From Micromonospora arida (GTDB lineage: Bacteria; Actinomycetota; Actinomycetes; Mycobacteriales; Micromonosporaceae): a stretch of 42,639 bases of DNA. Below the pieces are notes generated by a model. It saw only the letters and a program-made list of their open reading frames with translations, did no database searches and had not been told where the DNA came from. The DNA is taken from contig NZ_QGSY01000226.1 in assembly GCF_003857035.1 (NCBI RefSeq), positions 1 to 42,639 of the forward strand, in the 5' to 3' direction. Positions 7,426 through 15,056 of the stretch are shown here, in pieces. The position numbers and the translations under genes were made by a program. Each line of letters begins with the position of its first letter. The stretch's first letter is position 1.

Positions 7426-8484
7426 GTGTTTCCCTCCACCTCGCCCGAGGCCGGCCGTGAATCGTGGCCCGCTGGGCCCCAGCCGGGCCCGGCCGCCGCA
7501 GCGACGCGCGGCCAACCGCCCGCGCCGCGTACCGGTCCGGCCACCACCGATGGCGACCGCCGCGAACGGGGTGGGCCGCGCCGTGCCCGTCGCGCCGGCG
7601 AGCCGGCCCGCCGATCCGAAGACGAGATCGACGAGCCGGAAGAGGAGGTCATCCCCCCGGTCGCGGTGCACCGTCAACTGGCGCTGACCATCGCCGGCTT
7701 CGCCGCGCTGCTCGGTGTCGGCCTGGTGCTCGGCGCGCAGACGTCGGGCCCCGGTCACCGGCTGCCGTTCGCCTTCATCATCTTCGGCGTCCAACTACTG
7801 TTCGTGCTCGCCTGGACGATGGCCATGCGTCCGCCCGCGCTGTTGGTGGTCGCCGGGATCAGCGCCGTGGTCGCGGCGCTGGCCGACATCGCCGCGGTGC
7901 AGACCGACGTCGCCGGCCTGGCGCCACTGGGCTACCTGGCCGCCGGCGGGTTCCTCGCCGCCGTGCTCGGCCAGCTGGTTCGTCGGGTCGACCGGGTCCG
8001 GGTCACCGACTCCCTCGGCGCCACGCTGCTCATCGTGGTGGGGGTGGTGGCCTTCGGCACCCTGATCGTGCTCAGCCGGATCCCGGCCGGCACCCAGGCG
8101 ATCACCGTCTGCCTGACCGCGAGCGGTGTCGCGCTCACCGTCGCCCGACTCACCGACGCCGTCCTGCCCTGGCCCCGGCTCGCCCCGCAGGTGCCCCGGG
8201 GCGCCGCCGGCGTGGTGGCCGGCGCGATGGTCGGCACGCTGACCAGCGCCCTCCTCGGCAGCTACCTGGTGGCTCCCTTCACGCCGACCCGGGCCGCCGT
8301 GATCGGCCTGGTCGCGGCGGTCACCGCCGTCCTCTCCGACCTCGCCGTGGGGTACGCGGAGGCAGGCCGGTTGATGGCCGGCGAACCGCCCACGATGTGG
8401 GTGGCCCGGCACATGCAGGGCCCGCTCGGCGGTTTCGCCCTGGCGGCGCCCGCCGCGTACGCCATGTGCATGCTCTTCCTCTGA
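7426..8484 (+). CDS. Multi-span membrane protein of unknown function
   Basis: I do not recognise a named family. The 352-residue protein starts with about 80 hydrophilic residues rich in Pro, Gly and Arg with an acidic patch (SEDEIDEPEEEV). About nine hydrophobic segments then fill residues 85-352, separated by short loops. This is the layout of a conserved actinobacterial inner-membrane protein with a cytoplasmic tail. The start is GTG at 7426. A CACGAT hexamer six bases before it would suit a leaderless transcript. It is divergent from glnR. Long frames overlapping it on both strands are codon-bias shadows. It could be a permease or a structural membrane protein; the sequence does not decide. 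Confidence 0.75.
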   Translation: MFPSTSPEAGRESWPAGPQPGPAAAATRGQPPAPRTGPATTDGDRRERGGPRRARRAGEPARRSEDEIDEPEEEVIPPVAVHRQLALTIAGFAALLGVGLVLGAQTSGPGHRLPFAFIIFGVQLLFVLAWTMAMRPPALLVVAGISAVVAALADIAAVQTDVAGLAPLGYLAAGGFLAAVLGQLVRRVDRVRVTDSLGATLLIVVGVVAFGTLIVLSRIPAGTQAITVCLTASGVALTVARLTDAVLPWPRLAPQVPRGAAGVVAGAMVGTLTSALLGSYLVAPFTPTRAAVIGLVAAVTAVLSDLAVGYAEAGRLMAGEPPTMWVARHMQGPLGGFALAAPAAYAMCMLFL

Positions 8485-8588
8485 GTCACGATTGAGCGCT
8501 GGGTCGGTCGGGTACCTACGGGTGCGCCGCCCCGCGGCGTCGGTACGAACGATCCGTCGCGGCGCGACGGGCGGAGACAGGAGGCGGC

Positions 8589-9377
8589 GTGGCGCAGGAC
8601 TATCCGGTGAACGAGGCGCGACCCCGACGGCGTGGACGCAAGCTGCTCATCGGGCTGTTCGTGCTGCTCCTGCTGCTGGCGGGGTTGCTGGTGGTCGCCG
8701 ACCGGGTCGCGGTCGGGGTCGCCGAGCGGATGATCGCAGACCGGGTCCGCCAGGAGATCACCAAGCAGGGCGCGCAATCCGCCGAGCCCGATGTGGAGGT
8801 GGGCGGCACGCCGTTCCTCACCCAGGTGCTGGATGGCCGTTACAAGCGGATCACCATCAACCTGCGGGACGTGCAGGCCCCGGTCGAGGGCGACGCCGTC
8901 CGGCTGCCGGTGCTCGATGTGACCGCCCGCAACGTCCGGGCCTCGCTGGACACCCTGCGCACCGGCCAGGGTGACGTCGTGGCGGACACCGTCAACGGTG
9001 CCGGCACGATCAGCTACGAGAGTCTGGCCGCGCTGCTGAACCGCCCGGGTCTCACCCTCGGCGAGCAGAACGGCAAGCTCGCCGTCACGGGTCCGGCCGA
9101 CATCCTCGGTCAGAAGATCACGATCAGCGGCACCGCCGACGTCACCGTCGCCGACAACGGCGCGGTCGCCCTGCGGTTCAACGACCTGGACGCCGCGGGT
9201 CTGCCGAACCTGCCGCTGGCGCGCGGCCTGTTGAACAACTTCGCCAAGAGCATTTCCATCGACGTTCCCCTGCCGGAGTTGCCGTTCCAGCTCGCGGTCC
9301 GGGAGGTCCGTCCACTGCCGGAGGGGCTGGCGGTCACCGCCGACGCCAAGAACGTGCCGATCAACTCCGCTGGCTGA
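8589..9377 (+). CDS. DUF2993 / LmeA-like membrane-anchored lipid-binding protein
   Basis: This 262-residue protein has a basic N terminus (PRRRGRKLL), one strong hydrophobic span (about residues 20-41) and an extracytoplasmic DUF2993 domain filling the rest. Alternating beta-strand segments include GTPFLTQVLDGRYKRITI and VSGTADVTV-like repeats. In mycobacteria the family member LmeA is a cell-envelope phospholipid-binding protein needed for lipomannan mannan elongation; a similar envelope role here is inference. The GTG start at 8589 has an AGGAGG ribosome site. The gene follows the membrane protein by 104 bases and is probably its own unit or part of a loose operon. Confidence 0.82.
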   Translation: MAQDYPVNEARPRRRGRKLLIGLFVLLLLLAGLLVVADRVAVGVAERMIADRVRQEITKQGAQSAEPDVEVGGTPFLTQVLDGRYKRITINLRDVQAPVEGDAVRLPVLDVTARNVRASLDTLRTGQGDVVADTVNGAGTISYESLAALLNRPGLTLGEQNGKLAVTGPADILGQKITISGTADVTVADNGAVALRFNDLDAAGLPNLPLARGLLNNFAKSISIDVPLPELPFQLAVREVRPLPEGLAVTADAKNVPINSAG

Positions 9378-9468
9378 CGCCGGAGGCGCGGTGGGACGCC
9401 GACATCCTCGGCGATCCCGGCGATTCCCGGATGGTGGTCGGCCCAGTGGCAGCACGGTCACTGGCTGG

Positions 9469-9474
9469 TAGGCT
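9469..9474 (+). promoter_or_regulatory. -10 hexamer for a leaderless cysteine leader peptide
   Basis: TAGGCT ends eight bases before the leader-peptide ATG at 9483, with no ribosome site between them. This spacing would put the transcription start at or next to the ATG, as reported for leaderless Cys-rich leader ORFs in mycobacteria. Confidence 0.5.
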
Positions 9475-9482
9475 CCCTGGCC

Positions 9483-9560
9483 ATGGGGACCCACCTCACC
9501 AAACGGCGCGCGGTCGACCTGTGCCGCGTGGCCACCTGCCTGTGTCGCCCCGTCATCTGA
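9483..9560 (+). CDS. Cysteine-containing leader peptide (putative attenuation uORF)
   Basis: A 25-residue ORF reads MGTHLTKRRAVDLC, then RVATCLCRPVI. It has a basic stretch followed by three Cys codons (residues 14, 19, 21) near the end. This pattern, ...RRAVDLCRV..CLCR.., matches the small leader peptides found upstream of sulfur-metabolism genes across actinobacteria. In mycobacteria such Cys-rich sORFs are known cysteine-responsive attenuators. The next gene downstream is a thiosulfate sulfurtransferase, which fits. It is too short for routine gene calling. Ribosome stalling on Cys codons when cysteinyl-tRNA is scarce is the expected mechanism, but here it is inferred. Confidence 0.85.
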   Translation: MGTHLTKRRAVDLCRVATCLCRPVI

Positions 9561-9561
9561 C

Positions 9562-9594
9562 GGCGGGGCTGTCTCCGGCCGCCTGACGGCGGCC
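9562..9594 (+). promoter_or_regulatory. Attenuator-like alternative hairpins after the leader peptide
   Basis: Just after the leader stop, GGCCGCC (9577-9583) can pair with GGCGGCC (9588-9594) around a TGAC loop, giving a perfect seven-base GC stem. The 3' part of the first arm, CCGCC (9579-9583), can instead pair with GGCGG (9562-9566), which would prevent the first hairpin. Such mutually exclusive pairings are the mark of attenuation. There is no U-tract, so termination may be Rho-dependent. About 170 bases of untranslated RNA follow before the sulfurtransferase start. Confidence 0.55.
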
Positions 9595-9766
9595 ACCGGC
9601 ACAGGGTTCTCGCACCCTCCGGTTATCCCACCGAACGCCCGGCAGCGGCGCCGTCGCACGAACCCGTGATCCCGTCCTTCCGCTGGGTCCCGCGCGTGGT
9701 GCGACAGTTACACCCATCGATTCGCGCGCGTTGGCTCACCATCCATCCTCACCAGGGAGTGATTCG
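9595..9766 (+). other. Long 5' untranslated region between the leader attenuator and sseA
   Basis: These 172 bases have no convincing gene. They carry GC-rich segments that could fold, and end with the AGGGAG ribosome site of the sulfurtransferase. The length is more than a simple spacer needs and fits a transcript that relies on the upstream leader for control. Confidence 0.5.
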
Positions 9767-10615
9767 ATGAGTCGCGACACCGCACTCGTTTCGGCCGAGT
9801 GGGCCGAGAAGAACCTCGACGCCCCGGGCGTCGTCTTCGTCGAGGTCGACGAGGACACCTCGGCCTACGAGACCGGCCACATCGCCGGCGCCATCAAGAT
9901 TGACTGGAGGACCGACCTCCAGGACCAGGTTCGCCGGGACTTCGTCAACAAGACGCAGTTCGAGGCGCTGCTCTCCGAGCGGGGCATCAGCAACGACGAC
10001 ACCGTCATCCTGTACGGCGGCAACAACAACTGGTTCGCCGCGTACGCCTACTGGTACTTCAAGCTCTACGGCCACCGTGACGTGAAGCTGCTCGACGGCG
10101 GCCGCAAGAAGTGGGAGCTGGACGCCCGCCCGCTCGTCACCGACGCGGTGTCCCGCCCGGCGACGCAGTACGTCGCGGAGGAGCCGGACACCTCCATCCG
10201 GGCCTTCCGCGACGAGGTCGTCGCCGCGATCGGCACCAAGAACCTGGTCGACGTGCGCAGCCCCGACGAGTTCGCCGGTCGCCTGCTCGCCCCCGCCCAC
10301 CTGCCGCAGGAGCAGGCGCAGCGGGCCGGCCACATCCCCACCGCGATCAGCGTGCCGTGGTCCAAGGCGGCCAACGAGGACGGCACCTTCCGGTCCGACG
10401 ACGAGCTGCGCAAGATCTACGGCGACGCGGGGCTCGACGACGGCAAGGAGACCATCGCGTACTGCCGGATCGGTGAGCGCTCGTCGCACACCTGGTTCGT
10501 GCTCCAGGAGCTGCTGGGTCACCGCAACGTCAAGAACTACGACGGCTCCTGGACCGAGTACGGCTCGCTGGTCGGTGTGCCGGTCGCGCTCGGCGACGAA
10601 CCCGGGGAGGCCTGA
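9767..10615 (+). CDS. sseA: Thiosulfate sulfurtransferase (two-domain rhodanese, SseA/CysA2 type)
   Basis: This 282-residue enzyme transfers sulfane sulfur from thiosulfate to an acceptor thiol or cyanide. It has an inactive N-terminal rhodanese domain (about residues 5-130) and a catalytic C-terminal domain (about 145-275) with the active-site loop YCRIGERSSHTW, where Cys233 carries the persulfide. Length and motifs match mycobacterial CysA2/SseA. The ATG at 9767 has an AGGGAG ribosome site; the frame is open 12 codons earlier without support. It is downstream of the Cys leader peptide and two bases ahead of its DUF1416 partner, as in M. tuberculosis, so the two form a cysteine-regulated operon. 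Confidence 0.95.
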   Translation: MSRDTALVSAEWAEKNLDAPGVVFVEVDEDTSAYETGHIAGAIKIDWRTDLQDQVRRDFVNKTQFEALLSERGISNDDTVILYGGNNNWFAAYAYWYFKLYGHRDVKLLDGGRKKWELDARPLVTDAVSRPATQYVAEEPDTSIRAFRDEVVAAIGTKNLVDVRSPDEFAGRLLAPAHLPQEQAQRAGHIPTAISVPWSKAANEDGTFRSDDELRKIYGDAGLDDGKETIAYCRIGERSSHTWFVLQELLGHRNVKNYDGSWTEYGSLVGVPVALGDEPGEA

Positions 10616-10617
10616 TC

Positions 10618-10938
10618 ATGACTCTTCCCACCGCCGCAGGTTGCGCCGCACCGGACCAGGCCGCGCCGCTGCCGGCCAGCCTGGACCTGGAGAAGGAAAC
10701 CGTCATCACCGGCATCGTCCGTTCCGCCGAGGCCGAGCCGGTGCCGGGCGCGTACGTCCGGCTGCTCGACTCGACCGGTGAGTTCACCGCCGAGGTGGTC
10801 ACCTCAGCCGCCGGGCAGTTCCGGTTCTTCGCCGCGCCGGGTTCCTGGACGCTGCGGGCGTTGTCCCGGCACGGCAACGGTGACACCGCTGTCACTGCCG
10901 GCCGAGGCGTCAACGAGGTTGCCGTCACCGTCGCCTGA
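10618..10938 (+). CDS. sseC: DUF1416 protein, SseC-like partner of the sulfurtransferase
   Basis: This 106-residue protein starts with MTLPTAAGCAAPDQAA, the conserved Cys-bearing N terminus of the DUF1416 family. The rest is a single beta-sandwich-like domain (ITGIVRSAEAEPVPGAYVRLLD ... GQFRFFAAPGSWTLRALS) resembling carboxypeptidase-regulatory or transthyretin-like folds. In mycobacteria the homologue SseC sits beside cysA2 and is linked to sulfur metabolism, but its biochemical role is not established. It starts two bases after the sseA stop, so it is certainly in the same operon, and a strong terminator hairpin follows it. Confidence 0.9.
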   Translation: MTLPTAAGCAAPDQAAPLPASLDLEKETVITGIVRSAEAEPVPGAYVRLLDSTGEFTAEVVTSAAGQFRFFAAPGSWTLRALSRHGNGDTAVTAGRGVNEVAVTVA

Positions 10939-10952
10939 CCCACTGCTCTGAT

Positions 10953-10999
10953 CGACCGGGGCCGGTCACCCTCCCGGGGGTGGCTGGCCCCGGTCGTTT
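10953..10999 (+). terminator. Strong terminator hairpin after sseC
   Basis: CGACCGGGGCC (10953-10963) pairs perfectly with GGCCCCGGTCG (10986-10996), followed by TTTC. Inner bases of the loop can pair further. It closes the leader-sseA-sseC unit and separates it from the regulator at 11029. Confidence 0.8.
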
Positions 11000-11028
11000 C
11001 TTCGCAGCGCGCCGGCACGCCGGGACGG

Positions 11029-11592
11029 GTGCCGAAATTCATCGGCATGCGTCACTATCTACGGGTGGATTTCAGGGATGAAAGCGGCGGGTCCGACGAA
11101 GCGGTCCCCATCGTCCTCTGCGTGGGCACGGACATGTCGCTGCGGGAGCGGGTGCTGAGCCAACTCGACGGGCGCGCCCCGGTGCACAGCTGTTCCGATC
11201 TGACCGAGCTACGCGAGCTGTTGTCGTCGCCGACGGGCCCGGCGCCGGTCAGTCCCACAGTCCTTCCGCTCACCGAGGCGCGGGGCCTCGTGAAGTGGGG
11301 TGAGCTGGTCGTCGACCGGGCCGGACACCGGGTCACCTGGCGCGGCGAGGTGCTTCCGCTGACCCCCACCGAACGGGAGTTGCTCACCCTGCTCATCGGC
11401 CCGCCGCTGGTGGTGTGGAGCTACGAACGGCTCTGCGTCTCCGCGCTGGGTGGCGCGGACACCGCAGCGCTGCAATCCACCATCAAACGGCTTCGTCGCA
11501 GGCTGCGGGGCCTCCCGGGCGGACCGCAGGTGCACACCGTGCGGGGCGTCGGCTACCGGCTCGACCCGCCGCCCCGGCTGAACGACCACTGA
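11029..11592 (+). CDS. Orphan winged-helix (OmpR/PhoB-type) DNA-binding regulator
   Basis: This protein of up to 187 residues has a clear C-terminal Trans_Reg_C winged helix, about residues 90-183. It includes LTPTERELLTLLIGPPLVVWSYERL, the recognition-helix region ALQSTIKRLRRRLRG and the wing HTVRGVGYRL. The N-terminal 80 residues (VPIVLCVGTDMSLRERVL) look like a shrunken receiver-like region with no phospho-acceptor pocket. There is no kinase next door. The start is uncertain: GTG 11029, ATG 11047 or GTG 11065 are possible and none has a strong ribosome site. The ligand or signal is unknown. Its position after the sulfurtransferase operon may be incidental because a terminator intervenes. 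Confidence 0.75.
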   Translation: MPKFIGMRHYLRVDFRDESGGSDEAVPIVLCVGTDMSLRERVLSQLDGRAPVHSCSDLTELRELLSSPTGPAPVSPTVLPLTEARGLVKWGELVVDRAGHRVTWRGEVLPLTPTERELLTLLIGPPLVVWSYERLCVSALGGADTAALQSTIKRLRRRLRGLPGGPQVHTVRGVGYRLDPPPRLNDH

Positions 11593-11663
11593 CCCGCAGT
11601 CGCTCCGCCGGGCCGACCGCATCCGCTGCCGGCCCGGCGGCGGGCCCGTGACACCATGGCCGG

Positions 11664-12527
11664 GTGAGCGGTGCTGTCCAGACGGGTTGGGCCTCTTCGG
11701 CCGGCCCTGCCGCGCCGACACCGGCCGGGTCGCGGCGGCGTTGGCTGCTGGCCGTGACCGTGGCCTGGGCGGTGCTGCTGGCCGGGCTCACCTGGATATC
11801 GGTGCGGAACGACCCGCCGACCGTGCGCGAACAGCGCTCCCTCGATCAGGCCGGCCCGGTGGTCGACCGGGCGGTCGGCGAGTTGGCCCGCGCGGCAGGT
11901 GCGGCCGGTCTGCTGGAACTGGGCCCCGCGCGGGTCGCGTCCGGCTGCCGGGTGACCCCGTTCGCCGACGGGGCGAGGCTGCGGCGCGAGGTAGGGGTGC
12001 TCGCGGCCACCGGTGACGAGCGGGCCGTGCTGGCCGGCATCGCCGAGCGGCTGCCGGCGAGCTGGCGCGCCGGAGTCGGGCCCGGCGTGGACGGCCCCGA
12101 GCTGCGCGCCGACGCCGGAGAATTCGTGGCCGTCGAGGGCCGGCCGACCGTCGACGGCCGGGTGCGACTGGTCGTCGACACCGGTTGCCGGCCGGTCGGC
12201 ACCGGATACACGCCGGCCCTGGCCACCGCCGGCGACCCGGAGACCGCCGCCTTGACCGCCGCGCTGCGGGCCCTCGACCGGCCGGGCGACGCCGCTTCGG
12301 AGCTGGTCACCGCGCCCTGCCCGGGCGGCGGGCTCGCCCGTACCGCATGGTCCGCGAACGGTCCCGGCCCGCCGGCCTCGACGGCCGCACTCGCCCCGCT
12401 GGCCGGTAACGGCCCACTGCTGGACCAACCCCCGGTGTACGCGTACCGCAGCGGTGTCGTCACGGTGCTGGCCGAGATCAGCCCGGACGCCACCCGACTG
12501 GCCGCCACCGTCGGCTGCCCGGGCTGA
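11664..12527 (+). CDS. Membrane-anchored extracytoplasmic protein, function unknown
   Basis: I do not recognise a named family. The 287-residue protein has a short cytoplasmic N terminus, one hydrophobic span (RRRWLLAVTVAWAVLLAGLTWI, about residues 25-46) and a long extracytoplasmic region. Four Cys residues (SGCRV, DTGCRP, APCPGG and VGCPG at the C terminus) could form two disulfides outside the cell. Such layouts are common among conserved actinobacterial envelope proteins. The start is GTG at 11664, with CACCAT six bases before it. It is convergent with the debranching enzyme; only 18 bases separate their stops. Confidence 0.75.
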   Translation: MSGAVQTGWASSAGPAAPTPAGSRRRWLLAVTVAWAVLLAGLTWISVRNDPPTVREQRSLDQAGPVVDRAVGELARAAGAAGLLELGPARVASGCRVTPFADGARLRREVGVLAATGDERAVLAGIAERLPASWRAGVGPGVDGPELRADAGEFVAVEGRPTVDGRVRLVVDTGCRPVGTGYTPALATAGDPETAALTAALRALDRPGDAASELVTAPCPGGGLARTAWSANGPGPPASTAALAPLAGNGPLLDQPPVYAYRSGVVTVLAEISPDATRLAATVGCPG

Positions 12528-12545
12528 GCTGGGCGGCCCCTCGGG

Positions 12546-14600
12546 TCAGCCGTCGTCCGGCTGGTCCTCCGGGTCACGGCTGCGACCCAACGCGTCGACC
12601 ATGCCCCACCGGCCGGGGATGTCCAGCAGCTCGAGTCGGCCCATTCCCGGTGGCACTGCCGGGTCGATGATCAGGTGCTCGCCCTGCGGCTCCAGCCCCA
12701 GCATCACCCGCAGCAGCAGCAGCGGGGTGCCGGTCGACCAGGCCTGCGGGCTGCACGCGGTCGGGTACTCCACCGGGTAGTCGGTGAGGTCGCGGGCGTA
12801 GCCGGCGAACGCCTCCGGCAGCCGACCCTGGAAGTACCGGGACGCGGCCAGCATCGTCTCGCAGAGCAACCCTGCCTCCTCCCGGAAGCCGTACCGCCAC
12901 AATCCCCAGGCGATGATCGAGTTGTCGAACGGCCAGACGGTGCCCACGTGGTAGCCGATCGGGTTGTACCGCCCCTCGTCCGCGGCGAGCGTCCGCACCC
13001 CCCAGCCGGAGAACAGTCGTGGCCCGAGCAGATGCTCGACCACCTTGCCGGCGCGCGACTCGTCCACGATGCCGCTCCACAGCAGGTGCCCGATGTTCGA
13101 GGTCAGCGCGTCCACCTGCCGGCCGTCGGCGTCCAGCGCGAGCGCGTAGTACTCGCGGTCGGCGATCCAGAAGTCGCGGTCGAACCGCCGTTTGAGGTCG
13201 GCGGCCTGGCGCTCCAGCTCGTCGGCGAACTCCGGATCGTTCCAGAAGGTCCGGGCCAGCCGGGCGGCCCGGACCTTCGCGTCGTAGGCGTAGCCCTGCA
13301 ACTCGCAGGTGGCCCGGGGGAAGTCGGGCAGCCGACCGTCGGAGTACGAGATGGCGTCCCAGGAGTCCTTCCAGCACTGGTTCTGCAGGCCGGTCTCCGG
13401 GTTGCGGGTCTGGTACCAGAGGTAGCCGGTGCCGAGCAGGTCACCGTAGGTGTCGATCCACTCCAACGCCGCGCGGACCTGCGGTTCCAGCTTGCGGACG
13501 AGTGCCGCGTCGCCGGTCCACCGCTCGTACTCGTCGATCAGGATGATGAACAGGGGCGTCGAGTCGGCCGACCCGTAGTACGGCGAGTGTGGCTGCTCCT
13601 CGAAGCCGGCGGTCTCCCCGTACCGCAGCTCGTGCAGGATCTTGCCGGGCTCCTCGTCCCGGAAGTCGTCCACCCGCTGCCCCTGGAGGCCGGCCAGCAT
13701 CAGGATGGTCGGCGGAACCAGCTCCGGCAGGAACGGCAGCACCTGCAAAGAGGTGATGATGCTGTCCCGGCCGAACAGGGTCATGAACCAGGGGAGTCCT
13801 GCGGCGATCAGCCGTACGCCAAGGGCGATCGACTCGTACCGCAGCGCGGCCAGGTCGTTCAGGCTGCGCCGGTACGCCCCGGCCAGCGGCTCGCAGTCGC
13901 AGCCGAGCTTCGGCGCCCGGTCGATCAGCTCCTGCTGCTCGGCCCGGATGGCGTCCGCGCTGCGGCTGCCGCCGTACGGGAGGGTGGCCCGGATGTCTTC
14001 GCCCCGGGCCCCGAAGACGACGCTGGACACGTGCAGCCGCGTGCTCCAGCTGTCGTTGCGGGCGATCCGGATGCGGAAGGTCATTCCGGTGTCGTCGACC
14101 TGCGCCGGCGCGGTGGTGCTGACCACCATCTCCCGGTGGAACGCCTCCCGCCGGTAGGTCAGCCGCAGCTCGTTCTCGGCGATCGTGACTGTGGTCCGGC
14201 CCCGCTTCTGTCGAGAGTTCTTGATCTCGAACAGGTCGGCGAAGTCGGCCCCGACCTCGATCCGGAGGGTGCACTCGACCTCCGCGCCGAGGTGGTTCAG
14301 CACGGTCAGCTCCTCCTGGAAGCTGCCCACGATCGCCCGACTGCGGATCACCGACGCCTTGGCGTCCAGATAGTGCGTGGGTTCGCCGGGGGCGAGGAAG
14401 AACTTGGTGCGGTACGACTCGGCATCGTCGACGGAGAGTGCGTGCAGCCGTTCGCCGTCCAGGGTGAGCACCCACTTGGACAGGAAGCGGGTGTCGAAGG
14501 AGAACAGCCCGGTGGGGAAGTCGTAGGACGGTTCGATGTCCCCACGCCGGTCGCTGACCAGGAAGGTGTTGCCGTCCAGAATGCTGACGAGGTCCTTCAC
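12546..14600 (-). CDS. Glycogen debranching-type enzyme (amylo-alpha-1,6-glucosidase family)
   Basis: This 684-residue protein has an N-terminal beta-rich glycogen-debranching domain (about residues 1-200, LVSILDGNTFLVSDRRGDI ... GLFSFDTRFLS). An (alpha/alpha)6-barrel follows, with GLPWFMTLFGRDSI near residue 270 and NQCWKDSWDAI, YHVGTVWPFDNSIIAWG and CSPQAWSTGTPLLLL further on. These are family marks of bacterial amylo-1,6-glucosidase-like GH13/GH63-clan hydrolases, probably acting on an alpha-glucan or trehalose-type substrate. The exact substrate is not set by sequence. The start is GTG at 14600, which overlaps the SCP2 gene stop as GTGA, so the two are translationally coupled. A 771-codon antisense open frame over it is a codon-bias shadow. 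Confidence 0.9.
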   Translation of the reverse strand: MKDLVSILDGNTFLVSDRRGDIEPSYDFPTGLFSFDTRFLSKWVLTLDGERLHALSVDDAESYRTKFFLAPGEPTHYLDAKASVIRSRAIVGSFQEELTVLNHLGAEVECTLRIEVGADFADLFEIKNSRQKRGRTTVTIAENELRLTYRREAFHREMVVSTTAPAQVDDTGMTFRIRIARNDSWSTRLHVSSVVFGARGEDIRATLPYGGSRSADAIRAEQQELIDRAPKLGCDCEPLAGAYRRSLNDLAALRYESIALGVRLIAAGLPWFMTLFGRDSIITSLQVLPFLPELVPPTILMLAGLQGQRVDDFRDEEPGKILHELRYGETAGFEEQPHSPYYGSADSTPLFIILIDEYERWTGDAALVRKLEPQVRAALEWIDTYGDLLGTGYLWYQTRNPETGLQNQCWKDSWDAISYSDGRLPDFPRATCELQGYAYDAKVRAARLARTFWNDPEFADELERQAADLKRRFDRDFWIADREYYALALDADGRQVDALTSNIGHLLWSGIVDESRAGKVVEHLLGPRLFSGWGVRTLAADEGRYNPIGYHVGTVWPFDNSIIAWGLWRYGFREEAGLLCETMLAASRYFQGRLPEAFAGYARDLTDYPVEYPTACSPQAWSTGTPLLLLRVMLGLEPQGEHLIIDPAVPPGMGRLELLDIPGRWGMVDALGRSRDPEDQPDDG

Positions 14601-14977
14601 CTGAGTCGCCCGGCTGCTCGACGGGCCGTTTCGCGGGGGTCGCGGGTGCCGGGCGGGCTCGGAAAGAACCGGCGGAAGGCGAGGAAGAGCACCACGTTCC
14701 CGCTGAACGTGCTCTCATTGCGCAGCACCGCCGCGACCCCCTGGGCCTCACCGGTGATCAGCCGGTCGAAGAGGGCGGCGCTGCTGTACCAGATCGCGTC
14801 GGCCGGACCGCGTCCCCGGCTGACCTGCACCGACCCGGGCCGCATCCGGACCAGCCAGTGTTCGGTGCGGTGGTCCTCGCCGAGGTCGATCTGGAGGGTG
14901 CCGTCGGCCAGGCCGCCGAGGACCTCGGCGGCGTGCGACGGCAGTGCCTCGAAGAACCTCTCCGCCGCCTCGGTCAC
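14597..14977 (-). CDS. SCP2-like sterol-carrier domain protein
   Basis: This 126-residue protein fits the SCP2 lipid-binding fold: AAERFFEALPSHAAEVLGGLADGTLQIDLG, LVRMRPGSVQVSRGRGPADAIW, and ALFDRLITGEAQGVAAVLRNESTFSGN. These resemble the sterol-transfer-domain strands followed by the helix where hydrophobic ligand binds. The start GTG at 14977 is chosen because the domain begins there and a TACGAT hexamer (14984-14989) lies six bases upstream with no ribosome site, suggesting leaderless transcription. Its TGA overlaps the start of the debranching enzyme. Why a lipid-binding domain is coupled to a glucan enzyme is not clear. Confidence 0.8.
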   Translation of the reverse strand: MTEAAERFFEALPSHAAEVLGGLADGTLQIDLGEDHRTEHWLVRMRPGSVQVSRGRGPADAIWYSSAALFDRLITGEAQGVAAVLRNESTFSGNVVLFLAFRRFFPSPPGTRDPRETARRAAGRLR

Positions 14978-14983
14978 AACCGA

Positions 14984-14989
14984 ATCGTA
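14984..14989 (-). promoter_or_regulatory. -10 hexamer TACGAT for leaderless SCP2-debranching operon
   Basis: TACGAT on the minus strand, then six bases (TCGGTT), then GTG. No Shine-Dalgarno sequence lies between, so transcription probably starts at the codon. Confidence 0.55.
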
Positions 14990-15056
14990 GGCAGTCGTCC
15001 GAGATGTCGGGTCGGTATCGGCACTCCGCCCGGATCGACCCACCGCCGCCGTGCGG

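Noticed and set aside
12675..14990. 771-codon plus-strand open frame antisense to the debranching enzyme
   Set aside because: Its product is a low-complexity Arg/Gly/Pro/Val-rich string with no domain; it follows from GC-rich codon bias of the real minus-strand gene.
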